The notes beneath the pieces are model-generated. The model searched no databases and was not told where the DNA came from. It saw only the letters and a list, made by a program, of their open reading frames with translations. A stretch of DNA of 64,000 nt from Ulota crispa (lineage: Eukaryota; Streptophyta; Bryopsida; Orthotrichales; Orthotrichaceae): assembly GCA_963920765.1 (NCBI GenBank), contig OY987249.1, positions 3,195,230 to 3,259,229 on the forward strand. The letters are read 5' to 3'. Within the stretch, counting starts at the first letter, position 1. Every line of letters begins with the position of its first letter. The position numbers were made by a program, and so were the translations under genes. Positions 36,347 through 51,535 of this stretch are shown here, in pieces.

Positions 36347-37016
36347 CACTTCAAAATTTCATAACTAATTCCACAAACTTCCAAAAAATACAAAACAACT
36401 TGGGTAAGATGCCAATTCTCCTTGTCTTTCAGAGAAAATTTACTGAAAATTATTTCAAGAAGTTTCACCTACCCAAAATTCAGTTTCAGCCCCATACGAA
36501 GAGAGTGCTTGAGAGCCGTTGTCGAAGCAGGCAATGCGTCTGGGTTCTGGGGTGGTGGCGCAGTCTCCTCTGCCTCCTCTTGGCCGTGGTGGGGCCCTTT
36601 AATTCGCCCCTCCCTTTCTGGTGTTTCTCGACTCTGCTACCTTCCCTGGATTTTTTTTTCTTGAATCTCAAGCGTACTCAAAGCATGCTCTAAATTCAGA
36701 CTTTTTGCGAAAGGGCAGAATGTACTACCGCGGTGATTAATTCTGGAGTCGAAGATTTTGCACGAACTGGTGACTACTCCCTCTCGATGAGTTCCTCCGG
36801 CTGATCGAACATCCTGCAATGCATTTGCTCGCGTTGCTCTGCAGAGCATGTGCACTTGCGAGAATTTGTGCATGTTAGTACTTCTACAATAGCTGGATTG
36901 ATAACCAAAGAGGCCTCTTCTTTGAATGAAGTGTTGTTTCACAGATGCCGATCTTCCTTTTTAATCAACAACCCTGGCATGATACTGTTGAATGTGATTT
37001 CAAAACTGGCCTGTTA

Positions 37017-37488
37017 AGGTAGAAGCATCTTATATGGACACTTTTGTGAAATCAATCTAGGAGGAAGGTGCAGTGAGATTTTGAAATCTAGGAGGAAGGT
37101 GCAGTGAGATTTTGAAATCAAATTTCTGTTAGCAAATGGGCACAAATGGGCAAAAAATTGCCCTCATATTATTTTGCAATTTTATGAATAAAATATGAGT
37201 TTTTGAAAACGAGGCTATAGATTCACCTGTTGTGGTCCCTAGATCAATTATAAACCGATCATGAACTTTGGGAAAACAAACAAGAAGAAGACCAAATGAG
37301 CAAACATGAGAGTCCTGCTTAAAATGGTCATCGCAACTTGAATATGAAACAACACTTGCCACATTTGTATGCAACAAGGGTCTAATTTGAGTGCAGTGTG
37401 GGTCTGATTTGGGTGCAGCAAGGGTTTGCTTTTGAGGAAATTCTAGGAGTCTGAAAACGGCTGGTGTCCATCTAAGGTGCTTCTACCT
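37017..37488. mobile_element. TA-flanked AGGTA-ended miniature element
   Basis: The left end AGGTAGAAGCATCTTATATGGACAC matches the complement of the right end at 23 of 25 positions. TA borders both sides (37015-37016 and 37489-37490). Inside is a perfect 31-bp tandem duplication at 37057-37118. No coding capacity. It is part of the same TA-target family as 30640 and 47702 but has a different interior. Confidence 0.85.
37057..37118 (+). repeat. 31-bp perfect tandem duplication
   Basis: Two identical units beginning CTAGGAGGAAGGTGCAGTG, at 37057-37087 and 37088-37118, inside the AGGTA-ended element. Perfect identity suggests a recent duplication. Confidence 0.9.
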
Positions 37489-37520
37489 TAGTACTCGGAG
37501 CTGTGGTTACTAGTTTCAAC

Positions 37521-37600
37521 TCTCCTCGTTTCTTATCTGTTTCACCCAGAACTTCCTGACTCTCCTCGTTTCTTATCTGTTTCACCCAGAACTTCCTGAC
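37521..37600 (+). repeat. 40-bp perfect tandem duplication
   Basis: Two identical 40-bp units beginning TCTCCTCGTTTCTTATCTGT, at 37521-37560 and 37561-37600, just outside the AGGTA-ended element. Not coding in any frame I can support. Confidence 0.95.
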
Positions 37601-38354
37601 TGCTGGTTCCGTCTTGTTTTGCGCCTTATCTCCAGGGATTGTACTGAGTGCTGCAGGTGGCTACATCTGGTTTTCCGTCCTAGTGTTTCGCTCCTGTCTT
37701 TGAACTTTTTCCACCTCCTTGTTTTCAACTCACTTGAAGTTATCAATGTCCACGGAATTGTAGGGGGAATAAGTGTAAGTGGAAATAGCAAAAATCGTGG
37801 CGGTATTGGATTGTTTGTTGTCAGAGATGGCTATCTCTATATGCTTGTGTGAAAAACAGCGTTTGGATGAGTCAATGGTGAAGTGCAGTGGTTTGGAGGA
37901 GAGGAAGCATGCCTCATCTACGTGCCACCACTTGTATGTTGTCGTCTTCTATTATGTCAGTCCTTAATCGCTGCAAGCCTCCAAAGCAATATATCGTTCG
38001 AGATCGTATCTATACAATTTCCAGGTCGAGATACCTGCATACGAGGCAACCAGTCGTGACAATCCTAATGATTCAGGAAAGTTCATTAGTCTTGTTCCAT
38101 CGAAAATCTCCTGGAATCAGAGCGCAGTATTGCAATTCGGTTTAAGTTCACCCATATAATTTGCTCCATCATTAACATTGGACAGTGAGACCAAGAGCTT
38201 GTACAATACTAGCACGACAGTCCTTGTGTGCCCTACATATATACATAACACGTTCTAGTGCGAACAAGACAAAATACTGGAAATTTATCATACGCTGAGA
38301 AACAATAGTTGATCATATGAATATGCGAGTGACAGATCTAACTCCCACCTTGAT

Positions 38355-40995
38355 CTATATATACATAAATTCACCACCTCGCAATGCATTCTCAGATCCC
38401 TTCCTCTCCTCTTCAGCTTCCCGGTCTCGTTCTTTCTGTCGCTCGTACTCATGGTCGTCGGTGGGCATTTCATGCCTACATATGGGGCAAGAGTTGTGTT
38501 CGTCCTGGAAATACCAAACCAGCGCGTTCATTACAAGGATACAGAATGTCCCACAATTTCCTGTCAATGACTCTTCCGTACCTTTCCACTCCAGCTAACT
38601 GTCTACAGCAGGAATCACAGCATGATACAAAAAAAGAATGCAAGAACGAGAGGATCGATGGTCCCACCAGCCAAGGCTTCAGACAAGGAGGGTGGAAAAT
38701 GTGTTTGCAGGGCATCTCCTGTAATTTATCTCCCAATACCAAGTCTTCTCGGCACACAGCACATTCAGTATCGTCTCCCACCCTTTCAAGAAATTCCTTG
38801 GTAACTTCAAGTATTGGAAGTTTTGCAACTTCCTCTTTGGATGCTGGGGGTGGACCTCGAGGAACGCTCCCAATTTCCTGTGCGTAAGAGAGAACGATCA
38901 CAAATAGCAAGTTTGAATGTCATAACAAAGTCAACAAGCCGGTGAAAGATCCATCAATCAGCATACGATGGTCAGGGTTTTTGGAAAGAAGAATACCTGA
39001 AGAGTTGCTTGAATGGCCTCCTCAAGACCAACAAATTCATCATTTAGAACCATATTCTCTCCTGCAAGTCTGGAATTGACCGTCTCCATTATGTTTTGAA
39101 GCTCCTCGGTCAGTTGTTGTACTGTACGTTCCTGCCCATCCCCTGGTTCTCCTTCGCTCCGATCTTCGACAGAGACAGCCTCCTCCCTTGCTGCCATCTG
39201 TTGAGCCTGCTCTCGTATAAGGGACGTCAGCATATTCTGGGACTGCAACCACTGCGGAGGTGGTGGTTCCGCGCCACCTCCAACAGGAAACTGACCTTCG
39301 AAAAGATAACCTGGGGCACCTGGCCCACAAAAATTACAAACAAAGTAAGTACACATAATATCGACCCAAACGTACTATCGGCCTACTTTTGGATGAAAAC
39401 CGAACCATCAGATTATCAATGTGAACTGCAATAAAAATGTGTAGTTTGTAGCTATTCAGGTAATAAACAGGTTCATTTCTGGTATCACGGTAGCACGGAA
39501 GCAGTTTTATAGAAGCGGTGGCGAAGTTTCTTTCATTTTAAACTCATCATTGGGCAATGCTAAGAATATCTTCCTAAGAATGCATCAGATGGATTTTGGA
39601 TTCACCAAGGGCACACTCATAATCTCTTACAACCTTTAGCTCAGAAAACTTTACGACTTATTCATCGTGCCTTCAAGATTTAAACAACCACTTGCATTTT
39701 GCTTCAAAGGCATTTTGCCAATGTGCAACAAATCTTCGTCATTGTCTTTTGCATCCCATGGTGCCACAGAGCTAATTCTGGCAGTTTTAAGTATAGTCAC
39801 GTTAATGATTGCATATATAATAGCAAGTTGTTAAAAATGCCTCAACCAAACAAAGTCGCGTCAAAAATTCAAATAACATAAGGTAGTTTCTATATAAAGA
39901 AGCAGAAGGCTTACTAGAGCCTGCCCGCATCGAAGGAGGCACATCCCTCTCGCTCTGCTCCCCAAGAAACTCGTTGGCTTGCTTAATGTAGCCATTAATT
40001 TTTCTCTTCTCTTCAGGACGGCTTACAACAGCCGCAGCAGATTCGAAAAGTAGAAGACCGGCCATCCAAAAAGCCGTTCCAGTAAATCTTGTCGACAGAA
40101 GTGTGGCTGCCCTGCAAACGGCCCCGTAGATCTGCGTACACATTGAGAAACCCTTGAATACTTATGATACACAGAACTTGTTAGTGTCCTCAAACAATCC
40201 TATAAGAGCAACGAGGAATAATACTGAGAATGAGACCTTCAATACAATCTATAAATATGCACCATTTATTCAGACTAAAGATCCATGTTAATCAAACAGA
40301 TGACAGGTTCTATTTCAAACTTGTACTAACGAAGTACTGTGCTTGTTAACTCATTCGAACCATCCACCTCTGAATTCAATAAGATATCTCCTAGAATCAG
40401 CTTCATTTCTCTTAATAATCCCTCTGTCCCTCTAAAAAAAGTCCAAATCAGACACATTTCTTGTACCACTAAAAAGCTCCCTTTTGTTGATTTCAACGCT
40501 GAGAACCATTGTTGCTACTAATCTTTAAATCATCAATAATAAGGAGTTGGCAACATGCACAAATATGGTACTTTTTGCATGGAATTTGGATGCCCAAATA
40601 GCGACATCAAAGCTGGAGATTTTGCATACATTTAGTAGATGGTATATTGATTCTAGAATGCATATGTCGCTAGCACAGAGACCAAAAACACAGTTAATCC
40701 TTTGCAAAGAAGCTTTTTGGAGGCTTTTAGAGGGACAGAGGGAGTATTCGTTACGATAAACACCCAATCTTGAGCATGGTCCTAGCGATTATAGTAGCCA
40801 GAGTGCCGTGACAAGAAAATCACAAAGAACATGGCAACATACCGCATTTTGATCAGCTGGAGTTGCACCTGCATATCGCTCTTGAATAAGACCAGTCAAA
40901 GCTTTCGCAGCAGCCTCGAAGGTTTGCTTCTTCTGCAGCTGCTTCAAATGCTCTGCCACTACTACCTGCAGCGACTCTGTATCTTCGTTCTTCAT
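38355..40995 (-). CDS. AIP2: AIP2-type RING-H2 E3 ubiquitin ligase
   Basis: Five exons (high to low): 40995-40843, 40131-39915, 39319-38997, 38877-38668, 38504-38355; all introns are GT-AG and the phases join to give 350 residues. The N-terminal half carries the conserved AIP2 region (LQKKQTFEAAAKAL, LLSTRFTGTAFWMAGLLLFE). The middle is glutamate-rich. A RING-H2 domain at about 270-310 reads CAVC...CKHIFHPPC...CPIC, with all eight zinc ligands; exon 5 starts inside it. The charged tail (DDHEYERQKERDREAEEE) is typical of the family. Arabidopsis AIP2 ubiquitinates the transcription factor ABI3 and so limits abscisic acid signalling; the substrate here is not shown by sequence. The start ATG at 40995 has only a GTG further upstream in frame. 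A Stowaway-like MITE lies in intron 1. Confidence 0.93.
40418..40744. mobile_element. Stowaway-like MITE, copy 2, in AIP2 intron 1
   Basis: Starts ATCCCTCTGTCCCTCTAAAA after TA (40416-40417) and ends TTTTAGAGGGACAGAGGGAG before TA (40745-40746). The first base differs from the usual C. The interior matches copy 1 closely (shared ATGCACAAATATGGTACTTT and CACAGTTAATCCTTTGCAA) but is about 85 bp shorter. Confidence 0.9.
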
Positions 40996-43687
40996 ATTTC
41001 CACAATCCCGCTTTATTATTCCTCCAAGCACCTACTCCTTCGTGAAAATCGCACTTTTCCGCTTCAGTTCTGATCGAGAGTACTACAAAGTCAGACCTCA
41101 AACAGGAACATCACATCTGAAAATCGCACTACCTTCTCCACCATCTCCATCCCTCGTCAAGACACAATCTCACGTTTACACCACACAACAGAGACTCAGG
41201 AAAAGCAACAGCAATCCAATTGCAAGCCACAAGATGCCCTACCACAATCCTCCATAAACTCAGATTCCAATCACACATGCGAAAACGTGTAAAATTCTCT
41301 CCGCTAAACGAACTCCGAAACTGATCATGTTCTCTTCGCAAACAGAAACCGGAACTTCAATGCACGCAAATCGAATTGCTAGTACCCCTGCGTTATAGAA
41401 TAATTGCAAAAAGCAGAGTCGTTACCAGGTTGAATTTGCTCGAAACGGGCTTGAAATTTGCGGCGAAGTGTGTCGGTGCAGGATCGTGGTCGGAGAGGTG
41501 GATTGAAGCTCTGACACGCATGAATTGGAGTGTGAAGAAGGATGGATTGGAGAGCGAGGGAGAGTGTCCCTAGGGTTAGGGCTTGAGAAAATGCTTGATC
41601 GCCACGGAGACTCGGCTTCGTTTGTACCTTCCAGGACGATTTCATGTCTAGAATGTTCCTAAAACCGACCTCGGTAAACTCCGGCGAGCACCCTTCTACC
41701 GGGAGTCTTCCCCGATTCTGCGCTATTTTGCCGGGCCTATACCGGGAACGGCGGGAAGCACACAGCTTTAGGGCATCCGCAATGGGTACACGCACATGTG
41801 GGCAAAAACCCAGCTTTTGGTGCTTAATGCGATTTATTTGGGTCACTTTCTGGGAGCTAGGGCCAGTATGTGAGAGAGCTGAGACTCACGTATGGGTTTC
41901 TGCCAAAATTCGGTTGCAAAGGCAGTGGGGGCAGGAAAAATGTGGCTTCGGGTGTCAAAAAGGGCCCAGTCCTAAATTAGTTTATGTTCCCATGTGCGTG
42001 GGCCAATTGCCAACCCTAGGAACAACCCTCTATTGGGAAACAACATGGTTGTTTCAAGAGAGCTTTGTAGTTTTCATTTTATTTCCATGTAAGCTTAACC
42101 CACAAGCACCCATAGTGGAATTGAGAAATGAGGCCAGGGGACCATGCTCAAAAACATTGTGGGCCTCAAGCTGTGAACTTAGATCAAGGAGGATCACAAT
42201 TAAAATAGCAAAAAAAGTGCTTGACGCATTGGATCAAAAATTTGCAAAACTTTTGACAGCACCATTTTGGAGATTATAATAGTCAAACTACAATTGACTA
42301 TGTGCAAATCGGCCAATTTAGGGGGGTGGCTGTAGATGCATAAATTCATGCCTTAGAGGAGGCTCTTTTTGATGAAATTTAGGTTGGGGGTGCGATTACA
42401 AGTATCTCACATTAGAGAAATTTTGAGCCCTCTAGAAGGCCCCTCTCATTACACGAGAGATGTGCATTTAGAGAAAAAAGCTGCCATTTCTGACACAAAT
42501 TCTAAAATCTGCGAGTTGTCAAATCATGTGCCACGGCAATTTTAGTTTTTTAGTTTTTTAACTCCGTAATGTATTCCCTAGGGGCCTTTTGGAGGGCTCG
42601 GAATTTCTATAATGCTTGCTACCAACTTTGGTGATGTTTGGACATTCACAAGGTGCTTTTTTAGAGGCCCAAAATTTCAAGGCTCACATGGCATGGAGGA
42701 CAATAGATGGGGGATGGGCACACTTTTGACCTCCACAAGGGCACGGCTCTTGGTGGTACAGCTACAAAACCCTTCTCTAATGTGAGGCATGCGTTCCAAA
42801 ACACCCCTGATGATAATAAAAGTTTAAATGATTTGAATATTTTAGTATAAAACAATAAACTTAAATTGCTTAATAAGTCAGTGGACATTCCTAGTCCCTT
42901 AATAACAAAGATATTTGTCTATTATATTTATTTTTCTCTAAAACTCAAAGATATCACCCATCAAAAGTGATGTTCATATGATAGATAATATAACAGATAA
43001 GCAATAAGTCTCGTGAAATCAAGTTTGCAAATAAGTAATTTACTAAAATGAGTATGATAGAACTAAGGTTGTAGTATATCAACATTACGATATATTGTTG
43101 CAAACCAGAAATGGCCATGCAAGATTTGACTTCTACAGAGAAATTGCTTTATTCAAGAAATTATGAGCATATAGCTTGTCATGGATGCTAAAATGTATCA
43201 AAAAAAATACATATCAAAAAGTGAATACAATGAAGAATATACCCTTCAATATATTTGTTTATTGTTTAATAAGGAATAAATGATTGGTAAATACAAAGAA
43301 ATATTGCATGAATTGCACAAAAGTGCATACTTCAAAACCTTTTAATTTTATATAAATCAAGACAAGGAGTAAAATTGATGGATATAATGAAAAACAAGTA
43401 TTACAATTTTCTTTGCAAGTCTTCTGATTTTTTTTTAATCTTGAACTCATATATGATATGACTTGCTCTAACATTTCTCATCTTTCATACCCCAATCTTC
43501 TCATTTTCATCTTTCTATAGTCTACCCCCACAATCAACCCTTTGGTTACCTTGAGGTTTTTTGACTTGAGAGACTGGTCCAATAATATTGTTATTAAAAT
43601 GAGTTTTGCGGTTGTATTTGAGGCTTTATGGGCTAAAATTGAGGTTGAATATTTAATGGCAACTTCTATCGTAAGGCCACCTTCATT
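40996..43687. other. AIP2 upstream region and gene-free stretch
   Basis: The first 600 bases are the probable promoter and leader of the AIP2-type gene, with a CCCTAGGGTTAGGG telomere-like word at 41570-41583. A 211-codon plus-strand frame (41644-42279) has no recognised domain. 42290-43687 is AT-rich with no gene seen. Confidence 0.45.
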
Positions 43688-43705
43688 ACTTAACCCCTAA
43701 GCTCC
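43688..43705 (+). mobile_element. piggyBac-like left terminus beside the plastid fragment
   Basis: TTAA followed by CCCCTAAGCTCCCC, nearly identical to the left end of the complete element at 27357. A possible right end, GGGCACTCATAGG followed by TTAA (44853-44870), is weak. If both are real, a 1.18-kb element encloses the psaA fragment. Confidence 0.5.
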
Positions 43706-43800
43706 CCACAGCTTGGAATATGGTGCTTGAAATTTAGTTTGGATTGTTGTGCATGTAGATGGGGTGCTATTGGGGCATGGTATAAGGAGTGTGGTTTTTA

Positions 43801-46455
<2,655 letters not shown>

Positions 46456-46889
46456 AAGGAAAAATTTCATGGATACCCATGAAATTTGCAATATTTACAT
46501 GGATATGCGCGTTTGTTTTGTTATGCATGTCACTTCCCTTCTTCCTTTGTGCACACATTGTTTTATTATATTCCCTTTTTCATTGACATTGATCTTGCAT
46601 GAAGTACAAGCACAACAATTAAATGCCTAAAATTCATGGTTCAAGGATATTTGTATAATTTCTGAAAAAGCAGGGTATTTATGTAAATCATTAGAAGAAA
46701 AACAGTAATAAACAACTAAGTAATTTAGTTGTTGTGTACTTATTGTGACCATATGTGACCATAAAACAACTATGAAACAACGACGTATGGTCACAATATC
46801 TGCACAACAACTCAATTACTTAGTTGTTTATTACCGTTTTTCTTCTAGTGAATATTTCAAACTTCGGGGGTATCCATGAAATCTTCCCA
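46456..46889. mobile_element. Foldback miniature element, copy C, interrupted
   Basis: AAGGAAAAATTTCATGGATACC at the left pairs with GGTATCCATGAAATCTTCCC at the right, as in the copies at 19645 and 34211. It also shares the internal CACTTCCCTTCTTCCTTTGTGCAC. It is split by a 162-bp element at 46689-46850. Part of the usual left arm is missing, near 46500. Confidence 0.75.
46689..46850. mobile_element. 162-bp CACTA-type miniature element nested in copy C
   Basis: Starts CATTAGAAGAAAAACAGTAA and ends TTACCGTTTTTCTTCTAGTG, so the right terminus is CACTAGAAG in reverse and the left has one change. It is flanked by the 3-bp direct repeat AAT (46686-46688 and 46851-46853), the duplication length made by CACTA transposases. 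The arms pair for most of their length (AACAACTAAGTAATT...). Its position dates it after the surrounding foldback element. Confidence 0.85.
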
Positions 46890-47701
46890 GAAATCGACCC
46901 CAAATTGTTGTGATTATGTAGTGTGAAATGACATTCTTTGTGGCAAGGGATGTGGCCTTACGAAGGTTACTGCTCGTATGAGCTACAAAGTTTTAAGACT
47001 TGGGAACACTGTCAATTTGATCATTTTTTGTCAATTAGGACTTTTTTGTCAATTTAGACACATTTAATCAATTAGGACATGTCAATGAGGACACCATTTC
47101 CTTGTAGTGTATAGCTTGGATCGTCATGCTGAAGCTGTGTATGAAAACACCGTTTGCCTGCGTCATTATGAGTACCTTTTCTTGGTCATCAGTATTTGGA
47201 AACCCTAACCCTAAACAACTGAGGTAGCAAGAACAATGCCGGTGTGACAAGCACGTCTGTCATTCTGTTGTTCTTCCAGGAGGTACACGAGGGTGCAATC
47301 TATCACTCCAGTTAAGCTTACCTCAAGGCGGGAAAGCTCAAGTCAACCGATGTGCTCAAGAGTGTGGAGGCAGACGGTTATAATGAGGAAAACGCGCTGG
47401 TGTCGGTTACTGAATGGATTTCCAGACATCCGCACTTAAGTCTCAGGAGTGTCCCAATCCTCAGCATTAATGAGGCGCGCTTTGAAATTTTTTCTCCTCA
47501 CAGCTCACTAGCTCAGTGACAGTGAAATTTTCAGTCAGAAAACTCAGAAGAGGCAAACTATGAGCGAGTTCAGTGAGCTTTCAGTACGTCACCGTCCACG
47601 ATTTGATCTCGAGCTGAAGTTGAGAGGCCATTTCAAAAAAGTTAGGGATGCAGAAAAAAACATTGCTTGCCAAAAACTCCTTGCCTAGTTTGGTAGGGTT
47701 A
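46890..47701. other. Gene-free stretch with a CACTA-like end
   Basis: 46990-47109 holds TGTCAATTAGGAC-type repeats ending CCTTGTAGTG at 47109, the same family as the intron elements at 34585-34931. No gene is supported; the rest is unremarkable. Confidence 0.45.
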
Positions 47702-48085
47702 AGGTAGCAGCATCCATAAGCGTTGCCTCCTCATACCCATTGGTAAGGTTAATCAATAAAAAAACAAATGGTTGTAGGTGATTAAGTGATGATTATGTAT
47801 GATGAAATGATGATTGTGGATGATTAGCATAAAGTTTTGAGTACCCATCTCACTATTTAAAAACCAACAAGCCTTGTGATTAGCATCTCTTACACATGGT
47901 TCTTACAATTTCAATGATTTTGGACTTTGAAAAATCTTTGTGAACAAATACTTGCAATTGGAACCTTGAAATTGATGCCAATATTTTTGGTTTCCATTTC
48001 CTAACGTACAGTAATTTTTCAAAGTTAGGCAATTGTTTTACCTACTCCAAAACCCTTATTTCCACTCTTATGGGTGCACCTACCT
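47702..48085. mobile_element. TA-flanked AGGTA-ended miniature element
   Basis: TA at 47700-47701, then AGGTAGCAGCATCCATAAGCG. The right end CTTATGGGTGCACCTACCT is followed by TA (48086-48087). The right half repeats the sequence at 17957-18165. No coding capacity. Confidence 0.8.
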
Positions 48086-48087
48086 TA

Positions 48088-51000
48088 CTTACGGAACACA
48101 TTACAAGAACAAAACTAAACCCTAATTTCAGAGAAGATGCAAAGCAAAGATTGTCCAGAATCCAAAAGCAATCAGATAATCGATATATAACCAGAAGTAG
48201 AATCATTCTACAAAACAAGATATACAAAATGCTTGATAAAAGTTAACACTAAAAAAAGAGGTCCAATTTGCAGACCTCTCAATCTTAACAAAATTCATCG
48301 CCATAAGTTAGTGCTGTTCAAGAAACAGACACAGGATACTTGCCACCACAGGCTGCTACCATAGCGCCCAAATTTGAGCAACCAACGCGAACCCTAATTG
48401 ACATCTCAGCTTTTCAAGCATATACATGCACTCAGAAAGCTGTAAAGTTCAAAGTCAAGGCACCATTTCAACACGATTCTTGATCAGAGGAGGACTGCTG
48501 CACACAATCAGACGCTTCACTTCGGCATCAGTGTTCACAGATTTCACAGTGGTAAATTTGAAGGTTTGGCAGGTTTAGAAGTTTTTTTAGAGCTATTTAT
48601 GAAAGGCAAAATTAACCCCATATTCGGTCAATATGGAGTTGCATGTTATATATATAGTGGATTTGGACAAACGTAATGTTGAGATACACTCCATATATAA
48701 TATCTAAAGGATCATTGTTCTTTTAGGGGACAAATGGGATTTTGGGTATGTACCTATGGCTAAACTACTTTGTATGATTTTCTAAAACTTTTATTGAAAG
48801 TGAGGAATTCAAAGATTTACTTGGGAATGTAATTTTTCTTCATTCCAACATTTATTAAAGAAGTTATGCATGAAAATCTGGAAAATGTTGCTTCCCGAGC
48901 AGCCAAAAACTTCTTTAAAATTTTCATTTTTTCAAATAAAAATCTGAAATAGGTTCTTTAGACTTATATAGACATGGAGAGCTTGGAATCATTCAATTTT
49001 GATAGATGAGATGAAAGTTATGAGGGGTTTTTAATTGCGGGCAGTTTTAGATTCTCTACTCTAAAATAAACTTTGAAGTCCTTTATTTTACTCAATTTTT
49101 ATTGTTTTGGAATAAAATCAAAACCAAAGGATGTAAATTGTTTAACACAACATTATTACATTTGCAATTTGTAATTTTCATTTTAATAATAAAATTCTTA
49201 ACAATTTAGTGTTTTGACTCATTCTCTAGTTCTTTTTACTTATTATTTTTTTCCGTGTGTTGTATAATTCCAATTGATTTAAAAATTCTCCCACACATAC
49301 CTAACTTGGTCTCTTACAAGGGAAAAATAAGTCTCAACTTTGTGTAGAGTGATTTTTTTGCATTAAGAGTGGTCAAAGGCTTCTAAAACTTCTGGGCAGC
49401 ACCAAAAAAAACTTTTTCCGCAATTCAGATGTAAATATCTCACTCATTTTTGTGTAGATTGAGCTGATTGTTTTACCAAGAGTACCTCTTGTAGTCTACT
49501 ATAAGATCTTACGATTAGATTCTCATAAACAAAAAATTGAAACAATTGTACTTGCTACCCCAAAAGTGGGAGTTTTTTGGAGTTTTCATAGAAAAAATGC
49601 CTTGGTCCTTTAGGGGTTATGCATCTCCATGTTGACCAAATACAAACCAAATTTTGGCTTGGCACTATTAAAGGTAGAACCTTATATTTGATCAATATGG
49701 AGTTGCATGTTACATATGAAGTGTATGTAGACATGTCATTGGTTGGGATACACCACATGTAAGGTAAGCATACCCAAATTCCACCCACCTAGAGAGGATA
49801 AGGAATCTATGACGTGCCTAGATTTTAGGATGAAAATCACCATGAGGGGACATTGGAACGGCATTTGGTAGGTGGGCATAATTGAGTCAACCTACCTTAT
49901 AATAACATACAATTCCATATTGATCAAATATGAAGCCACTGACTTTTCACTAGGAGTCAAGGATGGTTTACAATGTGCGCCATTCCAATGCTAACCTCTC
50001 ATTGATTGATTCTTTGAAAAAAATCTCAAGGTCTTTACACCAAGAAGCAAGTTCAAATTTTCACAACATATTTTAGTATTTAACTAGTGATTGGCGCTTG
50101 CTACGCGGGAGGCGCTATTTCGTGAGCGTAACTTTGTGAGCCGTGAGCGGTGAGAAAAGTTTTCATGAAAATCATTGATTTTTTTTTTTTGAAATCATCA
50201 AAAACTTTAAGGAAGGGGGTCACAAAAATTCTAGAATTTGGTTTCGGAAATCTAAGTTCCTAAGACCGTATAAGTACAGGGCTTGTAACCATAGGAGGAA
50301 AGTAGGATATTCTTCAAAGTGGAAGAAGTTTGATAAATTGTACTTACCTACAATTGATAATAAGAGTAATGATTAGGGTGACTAAAGAATCCATTATATG
50401 CAAAGAAGAAGGTAATTCTAATTGCAAAACTGTAAGTCTTATTAGGACTAATGGAATGCCAGCCACACAACTATACATGAACTTCAACATGTAGAACTAG
50501 TTATAGCAAGTGACCTTAGGTCAATCTAGGGAGTTACCTTCAATAATTCATAACTTATTCATACAATCTCAGAAAATTTGAAAACAATTTTGCTTGAATT
50601 TGTATCCATATCCTAACAAGCACATGCCATTATATTCTCAAAAGACCCTCAGCCTCCAAATTACCACATCAAAGGTAAGTGTCACTTTTGGATGTACATA
50701 TTTTAGCAAACAGTAGGAATGGGGGAACTGAAATGAGATGAGTTTTAAGGCTTTGGTGCAGAAAGTCCACTCAATAGTAGCAGAACATAGAATAAATCCA
50801 TTTTTACATCTTTGCATTAAAAATGTAAGAGCACAACAAAATTAAGGAGGAATTGATTCATCCTTTTGATGTGGTTGGATGAGTCTTTAGTAGTGGAATT
50901 TTGTAGTCAGGTGGTTAATTATGGACTGATACTTGTTGCTTTCGGCGCCGAAAATTGGGTGATTAATGTTTCAAATTGTGGCTCTTGACTAGACTCGTAG

Positions 51001-51535
51001 GGCTGCCGGTAGCATGGAGACGGATCTACGGTACTTGTGCAATATCGGACTGGTTGCGAATAGATATAGTGCTATTTTTGCTTGTGTTAGTTGCCATGGA
51101 CCTGATTTTTTTGAGCTTTGGTGCCGAAGGCCAAAAATTTTTAGTCATAGCTTGCAATGCACTGCCAGATCCAGACATGGCTTCTTTGGGCGCTCTCCAA
51201 AATCTACGGTAGTCAGCAGGGTCTGTAGCTGCTTGGTCTGATTTTGAGATGAATTTTTGAACTCCTGTTTGTTAATTTCTAGCGAGGTTTAGTAGTTTTC
51301 AGTGTCAAATGTCAACCAAAAGCTGCTTCACTTTGCTACAGATGTTGGTACCCAAAGCAACTGCCGTACTTATACCCAATGATCATCCTTTCTCATCTTT
51401 GTTGATGCGGTTACGGGTACATTAAAACATCAAACTTTGTTTCAGAAGTTGTCATATTCTCAAAAGATTTTCTTCCATTTGGTGCCAAAGTTGCGCAATA
51501 ATTGTCGCAACCTTAACCACTTGGCTGGTTGGCAG
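48088..51535. other. Gene-free stretch with dispersed repeats
   Basis: It contains the second copy of the 36.0-kb repeat (50519-50690). A shared motif GTCAATATGGAGTTGCATGTTA-like occurs at about 48628 and 49692, marking another diverged repeat pair. Open frames at 50976-51241 have no recognised domain. Confidence 0.45.
50519..50690 (+). repeat. Dispersed repeat shared with 36.0 kb
   Basis: Direct-orientation counterpart of 35972-36130, with the same AGGTCAATCTAGG start and a TAAGTG-type end. Confidence 0.7.

Larger units (their letters stand above)
35130..38354. other. Intergenic stretch between the two spliced genes
   Basis: Contains the GC-rich leader region of the upstream gene (to about 35330), two AGGTA-ended elements, two short tandem duplications and a dispersed repeat at about 35972-36130 that also occurs at 50515-50690. 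No further gene supported; open frames at 36337-36693 and 37582-38145 lack any recognised domain. Confidence 0.45.

Noticed and set aside
41644-42279. 211-codon plus-strand frame as a gene
   Set aside because: No domain, lies in the upstream region of AIP2 and runs into repeat-like sequence without a change in composition.
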